Source of the DNA: an uncultured Saprospiraceae bacterium
GTDB lineage: Bacteria > Bacteroidota > Bacteroidia > Chitinophagales > Saprospiraceae
Assembly: GCA_938018185.1 (NCBI GenBank)
Contig: CALIIW010000124.1
Location: forward strand, 1 to 51,446
DNA: 51,446 nt
Reading direction: 5' to 3'
A model generated the notes under the pieces. It was not told the origin of the DNA. It did no database searches and saw nothing but the letters and a program-made list of their open reading frames with translations. Of the stretch, positions 34,201-43,857 are shown one piece after another (position 1 is the stretch's first letter; each line of letters opens with the position of its first letter). Both the position numbers and the translations under genes were made by a program.

Positions 34201-37200
34201 AGTTACGGTCCAAACCCTTATCATGCCACATCCTTCCTCTAAATCCGTATCAACAAATTCAACATTTAGATGGTCAATGTTACTACAGTTGTCCTCACAG
34301 GTCGGTGTGCCGAAATTAATTTCTTCACCACAATTGATAAGTTTGTCATCTTCAACATAGGTGAAAATTGGCGCCTCCGTATCTGGAGGTAAGTTTATCA
34401 CTTGTTCGGCAATGGCCACATTGCCACAGGCATCCACACCAGTCCATATTCTTATGTATTGTGTGGATGACTCGCATCCTCCCATATTTACCTCATCTTC
34501 AAAAGTTAAACTGACCTCTCCACATTGGGAAGTACAAATTGCTTCACCAAATGCTACCTCCTCCTTACAATCTATAGTTTTGCTTTCTGGAACAAATTCG
34601 AATTTTGGTCCAACATAATCATCTGTTATAGCCCAAGCTTCAGAATACACTTTACTTGAATTGCCACAAGCATCTGTAGCGATCCATTCTCTAAAAAGAT
34701 CATAGCCAAAGCCATTGTTACAATTTTCTTCTACCGCACCATCATTTAACCAAGTATTTTGAGTTATTGTTAGATTAGAACAATTGTCAGTAACGATCGG
34801 CTCTGGCCAAACAATACCTTCTGAACATTTGAAAGTGAGATCAGTAGGGAAACTTACGAACACGGGAGCTTCCAAGTCTGCTAGCACTTTAAATATGACA
34901 TCCTCTGTGCTACGGTTGCTACAATTGTCAATTGCCGTAAAGCGATAGATAACTGATGAGTATGGTTCTTTACATAAACCATCATTTGATATTTCTTCAA
35001 TTTGCATATCGGCTAATCCATTTGCAGCATTTACTTGAACAACATTTGGATTTATATCTTCATAACAAGAAACTGTAAGATCTGATTCTTCATATTCAAA
35101 TCTCGGTGCTTCACCTACTTGACCTGCAAAAGTATGACTGACTGTTGCTGTGTTGCCGCATTCGTCTGTTGCAGTCCAAGTTCTAATGAAGGAACAATTT
35201 CCACTATTAAGATCTTCGTCTATAAAATTTATTGTCACCCCTGCACATTCGTCTGTTGCTGTAATTTCTTCATCTATATTATTTGGAATGTCTCCAAAAA
35301 CAGGTGGAGTTTCATCAATTAAGGTTACGAGGATTGATCCTTCCGAAATATTACCACATTCATCAGAGACAGTATAATCGAAGAAACCACTACCTGTATT
35401 GCCACAGGCTCTTTCATTGATAATAAACTCTTCTGTTGCAGAGATAATACTTACGGAAGTACAATTATCTTCAATTGAAGAAATTAATTCTTGTATGTTT
35501 TCATAAATTTCTGCTTCGATTTCATCCGAGCAAGGAAATGTAAGACTCTCAGGGATTGCTGAAAGATCTGGAGAAACCTTGTCAACAACACTGAGACTAG
35601 CAGTTGTTGTAGTCATGCTGCCACAATCATCAGTAGCAGTAAATATTACTTGAGTAGCATCTCCACAAGTTTCGTAAGAAATATTTGTCGGCTCATGCCT
35701 CCAACTAATTTCTTTACATCCCTCTGCAGTAGCTCCAGCTCTTTGCTCAAGCCATTCTGAAATAGCTGCTTCTACATCTGTGTCGCAATCTATCTCTATG
35801 TTCTTTGCTTCTGTAAGTAGAACAGGTGGCCCATCATACATTACAGTAAATGTTGCAGAAGTTTGTGCACTGTTGCCGCAGTTGTCAGTAACAATAAAAT
35901 TAACAGTGGTGCCTGCTTCTTCCTTATTGCATGAAATTGTTGTTTGTGGATCTTCGGGTTCTGTAGTCCAGTTTATTTCGCTACAATGGTCAATCGCAAT
36001 TGCTCCAGCTTGATCGTTTAACCACGCTGAAAATTTAGCGGGGTAATCCTCTGAACAATTTACGGTCATGTCTTTTGCAACTTGTGCAAGATGAGGGGAT
36101 ACATCATCTATTATTGTTATGGTGGCTACTGAAGTACTGTCTCTTCCGCACTCATCTGTAGCAGTAAATGTCACTACTTGGCTACCAGTTCTTCCATCTC
36201 CACAGCCTCCAGTAAATCCATCTTCATCATAGTTGTTACTAAGAACAACTTCTGAGTCACCACAATAACTTTCAGCACTTACTGAATTTAGCCAATCGGC
36301 TATTTTACTTCCTGTGTATGGATTACACTGTAACTCTATATCTTCTGCTTCTTGGGTAAACGAAGGCGGCGGCGTTAGTATGACATGTATCTTAGTACAA
36401 CTCATAGTTCTGCCACATTGATCTGTAATTGTATATTTATAATGGTAACAAGTAAGATCACAAAGTGGGCCTCCTACCTCAACTACTTTTATCAATTCAT
36501 AGGAGAGTTCATAGTCAATTCCACATGAAGCCAAAATATCTAATCCTTCTAAGCTATGATCTAGACTATCTAAGCAAACCGCTGCTACAGGAAGATCAGG
36601 GCATGTTATGATTGGATCAGGCGCAGTTTCGAAAGTAATTTTTTGTACGACTTCCGCACCATTGCCACATTCATCTGCGACGTAATATTTTCGAGTCATG
36701 ATAATTGGATCTCCAGGACATCCACTTGCATTATTTGAATATTCATTTAATCCTGGAAGGCCTACGCCACTGCAAATATCTCCAGCCAAAATACTTGAGT
36801 AATCTGGCTCAGGTAAATCAGAACCACAGGCCAAAGTGATGTCAGGTATTTGAGCTGACATGCTAGGTGGTGTTGTGTCTTCTATGGTGAAAGTTGCTGT
36901 CGTTGTAGCTGACGATCCACAAGCATCAGTCGCTGTAAAGGTGACCGTTGCAGATCCGGTTGCGCCACATCCGTCACTCAAACCTGTAAAATTATTGCTC
37001 CATGTAATTGGTTCTGAACAAATATCTGAAGCCATTGCCCCAGCATTGGTCTCTAGCCATACTTCTAATTCAGGAATGTTGCCTGTACCATCACATTCTA
37101 CAATCATTCTCATTGCAGGTCTAATTATGTTTGGCGGGCTTGTGTCTTCTATTGTAAATGTGGCAACTGTTGTAGCTGACAAGCCACATTCATCAGTTGC

Positions 37201-40200
37201 AGTAAATGTTATAGTTGTAGAGCCAGTAGCACCACAGTCATCACTTAAACATTCAAAATCATTTGTCCATATAACGTTTCCGCAGGCATCTGTAGAAGAA
37301 GCACCAGCATTAGCATTTAACCATGCAGTTAGTTGAGCTATATTACCAGAGCCATCGCATTCTACAGTTTCATCATCAGCTTCGGTATCGATAGAGGGAG
37401 GGCTTGTGTCTTCTATTGTAAATGTAGCAACTGTTGTAGCTGACAAGCCACATTCATCAGTTGCAGTAAATGTTATAGTTGTAGAGCCAGTTTCACCACA
37501 GTCATCACTTAAACATTCAAAATCATTTGTCCATAAAACGTTTCCGCATGCATCTGTGGAAGAAGCACCAGCATTAGTATTTAACCATGCATTGAGTTGA
37601 GCCATATTACCAGAGCCATCGCATTCTACAGTTTCATCATCGGCCTCGGTATCGATAGAAGGAGGACTTGTGTCTTCAATGCTAAAAGTAGCTGTCGTAG
37701 TAGCCGTTTTTCCACAATCATCTTCTGCTGTAAAAGTAACAGTAGCAGAACCAGTAGCGCCACAGCCATCACTTAAGACAGTAAAATTATTTGACCAGGT
37801 TACGCTTCCGCAAGCATCTGAGGAAGAAGCACCGCCATTCGCATTTAACCATGCTGTAAGTTGAGCCATATTGCCAGAGCCATCACATTCCACGGTTTTA
37901 TCATCGGCTTCGGTATCAATAGAAGGAGGGCTTGTATCTTCAATGCTAAAAGTAGCAGTCGTTGACGCCGTCTTGCCACAATCATCTTTAGCAGTAAAAG
38001 TAACAGTAGCAGAACCAGTGGCACCACAGCCATCACTTAAGGCTGTAAAATTATTTGACCAGGTTAAGCTTCCACAAACATCAGAAGAGGAAGCACCCCC
38101 GTTATCATTTAACCATGCTGTAAGTTGAGCCATATTGCCAGAGCCATCACATTCCACAGTTTTATCATCGGCCTCGGTATCGAAAGAAGGAGGGCTGGTA
38201 TCTTCAATTGTAAAAGTAGCAGTCGATATAGCCGTTTTTCCACAATCATCTTCAGCGTTAAAAGTAACAGTGGCAGATCCAGTAGCACCACAATCATCAC
38301 TTAAAGCTGAAAAGTCATTGGACCAAGTTACACTTCCGCAAATATCAGAAGAGGAAGCACCGCCGTTATCATTTAACCATGCCGTAAGTTGAGCCATATT
38401 GCCAGAGCCATCACATTCCACAGTTTTATCATCAGCTTCAGTATCGATAGAAGGAGGACTTGTATCTTCAATAGTAAAAGTAGCAGTCGTTGACGCCGTC
38501 TTACCACAATCATCTTCAGCGGTAAAAGTAACAGTAGCAGAACCCGTAGCACCACAATCATCACTTAAAGCTGAAAAATCATTTGACCAAGTTACGCTTC
38601 CGCAAATATCTGAAGAGGAAGCACCGCCGTTGTCATTTAACCATGCTGTTAGTTGAGCCATATTGCCAGAGCCATCACATTCCACAGTTTTATCATCTGC
38701 CTCGATATCGATAGAAGGAGGATTTGTATCTTCAATGGTAAAAGTAGCAGAAGTAGTAGCCGTTTTGCCGCAATCATCTTCAGCGGTAAAAGTAACATTG
38801 GCAGAACCAGTAGCACCACAAGCATCACTTAAAGCAGTAAAATTATTTGACCAAGTGACACTTCCACAAATATCAGAAGAAGAAGCACCGCCATTCGCAT
38901 TTAACCATGCGGTGAGTTGAGCCATATTACCAGAGCCATCACATTCCACAGTTTTGTCATCGGCTTCGGTATTAATAGAAGGCGGGTTGGAATCTACAAT
39001 AGTAAATGTGCCAGAAGTTTGTCCTGTATTTCCACAATCGTCAGAAGCAGTAAAAACCACAGTAGCAGATCCTGTGGCACCACAGCCATCACTTAAACTA
39101 CTATAATTATTAGACCAGGATACACTTCCGCAAACGTCGGAGGCAGAAGCACCACCATTGGAGTTAAGCCATGCCGTTAGTTGAGTCATATTACCGGCCC
39201 CGTCACATTCAACGACCTGATCATCTGCTGCAGTGTCAATATTCGGAGCTGCACTATCAATTATTCTTATTAGAGCTGAACATACACTTGTATATCCACA
39301 AGCATCGGATACAGTAAAAGTAACTGTTGAGCCTCCTGTACCAGCGCAACTAGTAGCGGGAGGAGAAGTATAATTATTTTCAATATTAACTATACCACAA
39401 TCATCGCTGGAATTTGCTGTAATACTAATCATTGAAGCAGACAGCCAGTTGCTTATATCTGAACTTGCATTTACGCCACAGGCGAAATCCTTGTCTGTAG
39501 GACAGCCCGCTATGACAGGTGGTGTTTCTACTTGAATTGTGTATGTATAGGTACAAGTGCCATTACCTATTACAGTTGCACCATCAGAATCGGTTATTGT
39601 AATTGTTCTTGTGATTGTATAATCTGTAGCTGCACAATAATTTACTAATTGATTATCAGATATAGAATAAGATAAAGTGCCACAATGTTCTAAAATAGTT
39701 ATTCCATAAGCTGGATCGGTTGGATCGCTAGGAGGCAAATTGCCACAGGAGTAAGATCCCAAATTGGAAGAGCCACAAGTGTAGTTAAATTCGCAGCAAC
39801 CCAAAAAAGAAGAGGAGACTGAAATTTGCCCTCCGGCCCCATTTTTGCAAATGACAAAAGAAGTAGGCAGTGAGGACAAGGATATACAATCACCGTTGCC
39901 AGTAGGATTGCAGGACATATCGTAAAAACTTAGGGCTGCAGGTTGATTAGAACCACCACATCCATTTGTTGCAGTGATGCAAATATCGGTGCAGTCATCA
40001 CTGGGTAAGTCGGAATTTGTTACTGTAAGACTAATGCAAGATGTTTTCATGCCTCCACTTGAATTTGCACATGGATGGTTGTTGTCTAGTGTCATGCAAC
40101 CTGCTATTTGTGCGCTAACATCTATATAGTTGAGAAAGAAAAGCGCTAAGATTACGCTTAGGTGTAAATTAAATCGGTTATTTTTTTTAATGATTTTCAT
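31249..40200 (-). CDS. Giant T9SS-exported repeat adhesin (2983 residues)
   Basis: Parts in order: signal peptide (to about residue 31), a Cys-rich N-terminal region of about 280 residues, nine near-identical 88-residue repeats (about 310-1115), degenerate relatives of the same unit (to about 1500), a long second class of roughly 80-residue repeats (about 1690-2770), a short unique region, and a type A T9SS sorting domain (IHLFPNPTDDELLLKF ... GLQSGTYFLRI, about 2905-2983). Unit one has VECDGSGNMAQLTAWLN, a conserved DxCG and TFTAEDDCGKTA. Unit two has NCGEExxF, DNCS, RTWTATDxCGN and DxxxP. Paired cysteines in every unit suggest disulfide-stabilised, HYR/Ig-like domains forming a long surface fibre. 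Its role is probably adhesion or cell-cell contact (inference). Gene-free DNA flanks it on the 5' side. Confidence 0.92.
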   Translation of the reverse strand: MKIIKKNNRFNLHLSVILALFFLNYIDVSAQIAGCMTLDNNHPCANSSGGMKTSCISLTVTNSDLPSDDCTDICITATNGCGGSNQPAALSFYDMSCNPTGNGDCISLSSLPTSFVICKNGAGGQISVSSSFLGCCEFNYTCGSSNLGSYSCGNLPPSDPTDPAYGITILEHCGTLSYSISDNQLVNYCAATDYTITRTITITDSDGATVIGNGTCTYTYTIQVETPPVIAGCPTDKDFACGVNASSDISNWLSASMISITANSSDDCGIVNIENNYTSPPATSCAGTGGSTVTFTVSDACGYTSVCSALIRIIDSAAPNIDTAADDQVVECDGAGNMTQLTAWLNSNGGASASDVCGSVSWSNNYSSLSDGCGATGSATVVFTASDDCGNTGQTSGTFTIVDSNPPSINTEADDKTVECDGSGNMAQLTAWLNANGGASSSDICGSVTWSNNFTALSDACGATGSANVTFTAEDDCGKTATTSATFTIEDTNPPSIDIEADDKTVECDGSGNMAQLTAWLNDNGGASSSDICGSVTWSNDFSALSDDCGATGSATVTFTAEDDCGKTASTTATFTIEDTSPPSIDTEADDKTVECDGSGNMAQLTAWLNDNGGASSSDICGSVTWSNDFSALSDDCGATGSATVTFNAEDDCGKTAISTATFTIEDTSPPSFDTEADDKTVECDGSGNMAQLTAWLNDNGGASSSDVCGSLTWSNNFTALSDGCGATGSATVTFTAKDDCGKTASTTATFSIEDTSPPSIDTEADDKTVECDGSGNMAQLTAWLNANGGASSSDACGSVTWSNNFTVLSDGCGATGSATVTFTAEDDCGKTATTTATFSIEDTSPPSIDTEADDETVECDGSGNMAQLNAWLNTNAGASSTDACGNVLWTNDFECLSDDCGETGSTTITFTATDECGLSATTVATFTIEDTSPPSIDTEADDETVECDGSGNIAQLTAWLNANAGASSTDACGNVIWTNDFECLSDDCGATGSTTITFTATDECGLSATTVATFTIEDTSPPNIIRPAMRMIVECDGTGNIPELEVWLETNAGAMASDICSEPITWSNNFTGLSDGCGATGSATVTFTATDACGSSATTTATFTIEDTTPPSMSAQIPDITLACGSDLPEPDYSSILAGDICSGVGLPGLNEYSNNASGCPGDPIIMTRKYYVADECGNGAEVVQKITFETAPDPIITCPDLPVAAVCLDSLDHSLEGLDILASCGIDYELSYELIKVVEVGGPLCDLTCYHYKYTITDQCGRTMSCTKIHVILTPPPSFTQEAEDIELQCNPYTGSKIADWLNSVSAESYCGDSEVVLSNNYDEDGFTGGCGDGRTGSQVVTFTATDECGRDSTSVATITIIDDVSPHLAQVAKDMTVNCSEDYPAKFSAWLNDQAGAIAIDHCSEINWTTEPEDPQTTISCNKEEAGTTVNFIVTDNCGNSAQTSATFTVMYDGPPVLLTEAKNIEIDCDTDVEAAISEWLEQRAGATAEGCKEISWRHEPTNISYETCGDATQVIFTATDDCGSMTTTTASLSVVDKVSPDLSAIPESLTFPCSDEIEAEIYENIQELISSIEDNCTSVSIISATEEFIINERACGNTGSGFFDYTVSDECGNISEGSILVTLIDETPPVFGDIPNNIDEEITATDECAGVTINFIDEDLNSGNCSFIRTWTATDECGNTATVSHTFAGQVGEAPRFEYEESDLTVSCYEDINPNVVQVNAANGLADMQIEEISNDGLCKEPYSSVIYRFTAIDNCSNRSTEDVIFKVLADLEAPVFVSFPTDLTFKCSEGIVWPEPIVTDNCSNLTITQNTWLNDGAVEENCNNGFGYDLFREWIATDACGNSSKVYSEAWAITDDYVGPKFEFVPESKTIDCKEEVAFGEAICTSQCGEVSLTFEDEVNMGGCESSTQYIRIWTGVDACGNVAIAEQVINLPPDTEAPIFTYVEDDKLINCGEEINFGTPTCEDNCSNIDHLNVEFVDTDLEEGCGMIRVWTVTDLCGNIATAEQIIRIDDSSAPLFEGIELITLQCGENSSFIEPSITETCGSFDLSFKDQVVDQDCFGNNINERTWTATDDCGNASSFVQLIKFEDDVAPSLFGIEATKTISCEEEMEFDQIEVSDNCSADVELIFEDKELTTLSCENCHRIFERTWTATDVCGNLSSFVQTIFVEDLIAPIFESFVQEQILNCNEELAFVLPIVNDNCSVANLDYLDEFIQGDCASGKQIERTWIATDDAGNRTTLVQLLTVTDNESPMILTQLEDKIVSCFLDLNFDQIEVIDNCGEVVITSEVQNQGTIDCPDGMVQIKTWTVKDACGNEATTEQRITVKDEEPPIVSEIQSFREIKCNESFEFDRPTVIDNCMVYEINFVDTEIEHSCRSLRTVRRDWIAEDACGNQTTTSQTISIIDFDSPKLQVVLNDQILSCNATPIFDTPEATDDCSEVSVAFEDSQQNTSCNQDVIYTRTWTFTDDCGNAFTTLQNILVEADKEAPSFDPLAEVIEITCNDSFEFDIPNITDNCSLKDTWFEEVELDAECEGLRTVQRTWFAEDACGNISNVSQQIALVDKEPPLITNTPANITIDCGSEIEFGFLSAEDDCSEVSIDFKDSETSNACDQNTTYTRLWTVSDACGNVATYEQSIETLADIEAPVLQTVLTNHVIDCTEFLDFDLAIFEDNCNIFDLSFIDTENTSACETIKTRTWTAIDACDNETIVQQVITMIDEQAPIIEQIENLYMTYEEYQHHEEPIVNIIDNCSSPYLGDLTVNGEGNCEEYYYVHNYEVLDECGLINTMSYNVYITDREADIEILPYDELINCGDELSLELLHLSSSINGVNWSIENDENNSWEILYSDNLGAKIKTGSSSITLKIQATSHFGCETETTLNLHCRREVISSIKEKLLLEDIHLFPNPTDDELLLKFNQSESADFELAIVDVLGREIENRQFEAVRGENKVFFNVSGLQSGTYFLRIQSGLRTKALKFIKN
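36880..39260. repeat. Nine tandem 264-bp coding repeats
   Basis: The same words (for example CCAGAGCCATCACATTCCAC) recur with a period of exactly 264 bp between about 37870 and 38930; the outer copies are more diverged. High identity at silent positions in the central copies points to recent duplication or gene conversion, and the array length is likely to vary between strains. Confidence 0.92.
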
Positions 40201-41210
40201 CTTGGTTTAATTTTAGTTTTATATATAATGGGTCCATGGATTTAACCTTTAAATTTTAATTGTACCTACGAAGTCGTTCACATGCGTGCATAGCAAAGCC
40301 AGTACAATCTAATATCGATTGATAAGTTTTAAGTTTAGGTGAGTTGGTTAGAGTTACAAAGAAGCTGGAGTAGTATATCGAATGATAGACTTACATATTA
40401 TTAGATCTCTTCAGTTTTTGTAAAATCTTAAAATTATGGTATTGATTCGCAATCTTAATCATATAGGAAATCCTGTCTTGATATCGAGATGTTCCTCTGA
40501 TGTGGCAAATGCATGTAATGAAAGGATACTAATACAATACAGCATAAGTAGTGATACTAAGGTTTTCATTTTGGTAATTTTGGCAGGCTATCTCATTTGG
40601 TTTTTGGTAAGCCTGGGGTTAAAAAAATATATTAATAAACAGATTCTTATTCAAAGAATGAGCTAACATTCAATCAATAATGTTGAATCTTCACTTTGTA
40701 ATTAAAGTAAAGGGGTTTTGTGCTGTTTGGTAATATTTTTTTGAGATAGACATTTTAGTTGAAAGGAAGATAAGACCATCATCCTTAGAATGCGCTATCG
40801 GTTTAATTTTAGAATAGATTGGAACTTAATGATTTAAAATAAATCCAATGCCAAAATAATAATATTTTTTACAAAAAAAAATCTTTAGAATTAAATTAAA
40901 CAGCAGTTGAATAATAATGTTAATCAAGTAACTGTTGAAAAATAACTTTGAGTCAACTTTTTTTTTCTTTATATTATTTACAGTGATACGATATTGGTTT
41001 ATCCTTGTTTCTTAAAATTATAGATTTTAGTCCAAAATAATTTTTTTCGTACCATGTCACAAAGGGAACAAAGGTCTGAAGTGCGCTCCTTTTGAAAGAC
41101 TGAAAGTATGAGTAAAATTTCCGGATTTAGGTATAGTCAAGGTGTTCCACTTAACACTGAAACATGCTTAATAGTTATCCAAGGGAGGAAGTATAAATAA
41201 TCAGGTAAGC
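40201..41210. other. Gene-poor 1-kb intergenic region
   Basis: Very AT-rich between the adhesin start and the M29 aminopeptidase stop. The only ORF of note is 76 codons at 40436-40666 with one hydrophobic segment near its end; it has no recognisable family and no convincing start context. The left part must hold the adhesin promoter, which I could not pin down. Confidence 0.4.
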
Positions 41211-41241
41211 GAAAAAGCAAAAAGAAACTTGTTGCTTTTTC
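41211..41241 (-). terminator. Possible terminator after the M29 aminopeptidase gene
   Basis: GAAAAAGCAA (41211-41220) is complementary to TTGCTTTTTC (41232-41241). The structure directly follows the stop codon; the T stretch lies within the stem, not after it, so efficiency is uncertain. Confidence 0.4.
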
Positions 41242-42342
41242 TCAAAACAAAAATAAACCATTCTCATAAATCTTTTCACCGTCAGCCAAGATCTGGCCAC
41301 CATCTGTCATGTCAGAAATCATATCCCAATGAACAGAAGATTTGTTCTTGCCACCGCATTGCATGTAGGATTGACCAATTGCCATGTGAATGGTTCCACC
41401 TATTTTTTCATCAAACAAAATATTCTTGGTCATTTGTTTGATGTTGTAGTTTGTTCCAATAGCTGCTTCCCCAAAACGTCTGGTACCTTCCATGTTGAAG
41501 ATCTTGTCTAAAAAATCTTTGCCACGCTTTGCTTCCCATTTTTCTATGTATCCATCCTTGACCCAAAGAGTAACACCTTCCACCTCTTGACCCATATATA
41601 GTCCTGGGTAGGAAAAATTGATTACCCCATTTACTGAATCTTCTTCAGGGGAAGTATATACCTCACCAGAAGGCATATTGGTTTGGCCATCAGAATTGAT
41701 CCAAGTTCTACCTTTGGTTTTAAAACTGATGTCAATGCCATTTCCTTTGTAATGGATGTCTTTTTTTCCATTCAAAAGATCAACGATTTTTTGTTGTTTT
41801 TCTCTGACTTTCAACCATTCTGCTGTTGGATCATCAGCATACAAATTGCAGGCATTAAAGACAAATTTTTCGTATTCTTCTAAGGACATGCCTGCATTTT
41901 GAGCCGAGGCAATCGTTGGGTATTGGCATAGTGATCTTTTTAAATCTCTAGTGGCCGTTCTTTTAAAATAGATCTCGTTTAGAGCTGCTCTACTGGCTTT
42001 GTATTTTTTTACTTTTTCAGTATCATTGTTTGCGCCTTCTCTTAAATTGTAGGGCGCCCTGATTGCCAAGTAGGCATCAAATTCTACCATTGCCAATTTA
42101 TACAATGGAGAAACCTGCTGTAGTTGTTCGTCATTAGCTTCTTTTAAAAAAATCCTGTTTTTTCCTTGAAACTGCATTTCAATTTCAACTTGCTTGGCAC
42201 CAGCAATCAATGCTTCTCTATAGATCTCCTTTACCAAAGGTTCTGCTAGTGTTGAAGTTAGAATAAAAAACTTTTCTCCAGGTTTAATCTCTAAACAATA
42301 ATTTACCAACAGTTTGGCATATTTTGAAAGTATGCTATTCAT
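41242..42342 (-). CDS. M29-family metallo-aminopeptidase
   Basis: A 366-residue protein of the thermophilic aminopeptidase family (AmpS/PepS/aminopeptidase T), cytoplasmic two-metal enzymes removing N-terminal residues. Typical sequence is present throughout: YAKLLVNYCLEIKPGEKFFI at the start, NMPSGEVYTSPEEDSVNGVI (metal-binding glutamate) near residue 222, GTRRFGEAAIGTN, and the C-terminal MAIGQSYMQCGGKNKSSVHWDMISDM with the metal ligands H and D. Length is slightly under the usual 400-410. No signal peptide. The ATG follows the hflX stop by one base, indicating a shared transcript. Confidence 0.9.
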   Translation of the reverse strand: MNSILSKYAKLLVNYCLEIKPGEKFFILTSTLAEPLVKEIYREALIAGAKQVEIEMQFQGKNRIFLKEANDEQLQQVSPLYKLAMVEFDAYLAIRAPYNLREGANNDTEKVKKYKASRAALNEIYFKRTATRDLKRSLCQYPTIASAQNAGMSLEEYEKFVFNACNLYADDPTAEWLKVREKQQKIVDLLNGKKDIHYKGNGIDISFKTKGRTWINSDGQTNMPSGEVYTSPEEDSVNGVINFSYPGLYMGQEVEGVTLWVKDGYIEKWEAKRGKDFLDKIFNMEGTRRFGEAAIGTNYNIKQMTKNILFDEKIGGTIHMAIGQSYMQCGGKNKSSVHWDMISDMTDGGQILADGEKIYENGLFLF

Positions 42343-42343
42343 C

Positions 42344-43558
42344 TTACCAGGATTTTGTTTGATATGGATATCTAATGTTGTATTGAACTTCTATTTTCTT
42401 CTGCATGACTGCTCTAAGTTCTTGGATGTTTTCTTTTTTCAAAGCAGAAACAAAAACGATGTCATGTTCATAAGTATTTGTCAATCTTGATTTGAGCTCA
42501 ATTAAAAGTTCTTCTCTTGTTGCCGTATCAAGTAGGTCGTCAAAATATCTTTCTTTGTACAAATCTACTTTGTTGAAAATAAACAGCGTAGGCTTGTCAA
42601 TGGCTCCCAAGTCCGTCAATGTTTTATTGACTGTATTTATCTGATCTTCGTATTGTGGATGAGCCATGTCCACAACGTGTATAATTACATCTGATTCACG
42701 AACTTCATCTAAAGTCGATTTAAAACTCTCTACTAAATGGTGAGGTAACTTTCTTATGAATCCTACAGTATCGGAAAGTAAAAATGGCATTGAGCCAAAA
42801 ACAACTTTTCTTACCGTTGTATCCAAGGTTGCAAATAATTTATCTTCCGCAAAAACATCAGACTTACTGAGAACATTCATAATGGTAGACTTGCCAACAT
42901 TGGTATAGCCGACTAGAGATACACGAATCATTTTCCCCCTACCTTTTCTTTGGGTAGCATTTTGTTTATCTATTTTTTTTAGGTGCTCTTTGAGAAGCGC
43001 AATTTTATCTCTAACAATACGTCTATCCGTTTCTATTTCTTTTTCACCTGGACCTCTCATACCAATTCCCCCTCTTTGTCTTTCAAGGTGAGACCACATA
43101 CCTCTCAGTCTTGGCAACATGTATTGCATTTGTGCAAGGTCTACTTGTGTTTTTGCTTGAGCTGTTTGAGCACGTTCTGCAAAGATGTCCAAGATCAACA
43201 TGGAACGATCCAATATTTTAACTTTCAATATTTCTTCAATATTGCTCACTTGTTTTCCACTAAGGTCATCATCAAAAATCGCCATTGTGATTTCCTTATG
43301 AGTTTGGATGTACTCTGCAATCTCTTGAAGCTTTCCTTTTCCAACAAAAGTTCTTTGGTCAGGAGCGTCTAACTTTTGAGTAAATCTCTTTTTTGTTTCG
43401 GCGCCAGCCGTCAATGCAAGAAATTGTAACTCATCTAAGTACTCTGTAACCATACCTTCATTTTGATGCATGGTAATTATGCCTATAAGAACAGCATATT
43501 CTTTTTTGGCTACGATTCCTTTTTTACTTTTTTTTCCTATGTCCCAATCTTGACTCAT
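42344..43558 (-). CDS. hflX: GTPase HflX
   Basis: A 404-residue ribosome-splitting GTPase, which rescues stalled or heat-damaged ribosomes in the species studied. The N-terminal HflX domain runs from about residue 20 to 195 (TRRxF.. replaced by QRTFVGKGKLQEI; LDIFAERAQTAQAKTQVDLAQMQYMLPRL; GMRGPGEKEIETDRR). The G domain has G1 GYTNVGKST (about 215), G3 DTVG and G4 NKVD. The short C-terminal tail is family-like. It leads a two-gene operon with the M29 aminopeptidase one base downstream. Upstream, 299 gene-free bases separate it from the divergent polyprenyl synthase. Confidence 0.96.
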   Translation of the reverse strand: MSQDWDIGKKSKKGIVAKKEYAVLIGIITMHQNEGMVTEYLDELQFLALTAGAETKKRFTQKLDAPDQRTFVGKGKLQEIAEYIQTHKEITMAIFDDDLSGKQVSNIEEILKVKILDRSMLILDIFAERAQTAQAKTQVDLAQMQYMLPRLRGMWSHLERQRGGIGMRGPGEKEIETDRRIVRDKIALLKEHLKKIDKQNATQRKGRGKMIRVSLVGYTNVGKSTIMNVLSKSDVFAEDKLFATLDTTVRKVVFGSMPFLLSDTVGFIRKLPHHLVESFKSTLDEVRESDVIIHVVDMAHPQYEDQINTVNKTLTDLGAIDKPTLFIFNKVDLYKERYFDDLLDTATREELLIELKSRLTNTYEHDIVFVSALKKENIQELRAVMQKKIEVQYNIRYPYQTKSW

Positions 43559-43857
43559 AAATTAGTTTATATATGATTAGTTATTATACCTCTATGAATT
43601 GATAAAGGTTAACTATGTGATGGTTTTTACTAAGTTGTTTGCAAAAGTATTGCCTTTCGGCGAATTAATATCATTTATATTTGATAATGTCCTAAATCTT
43701 TTGATAGTATTTGCCAAACTCAGGGATAAAAATACTCACAATAGCAAGCTATTAAAGCTCTTATTTGCCAAACCTATTTGCTTTATAGTTGTTGAATATA
43801 TGATTATCTTACAGCTTGATCATACATTATTTGTACTAAGCGTTAAAAGACACTATT

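Noticed and set aside
36860-38920. Series of 64-158 codon ORFs on the plus strand
   Set aside because: They are spaced exactly 264 bp apart and are antisense shadows of the adhesin repeats.
40436-40666. 76-codon ORF with one hydrophobic segment
   Set aside because: No family, no start context and low-complexity AT-rich surroundings; kept only as a note in the intergenic entry.
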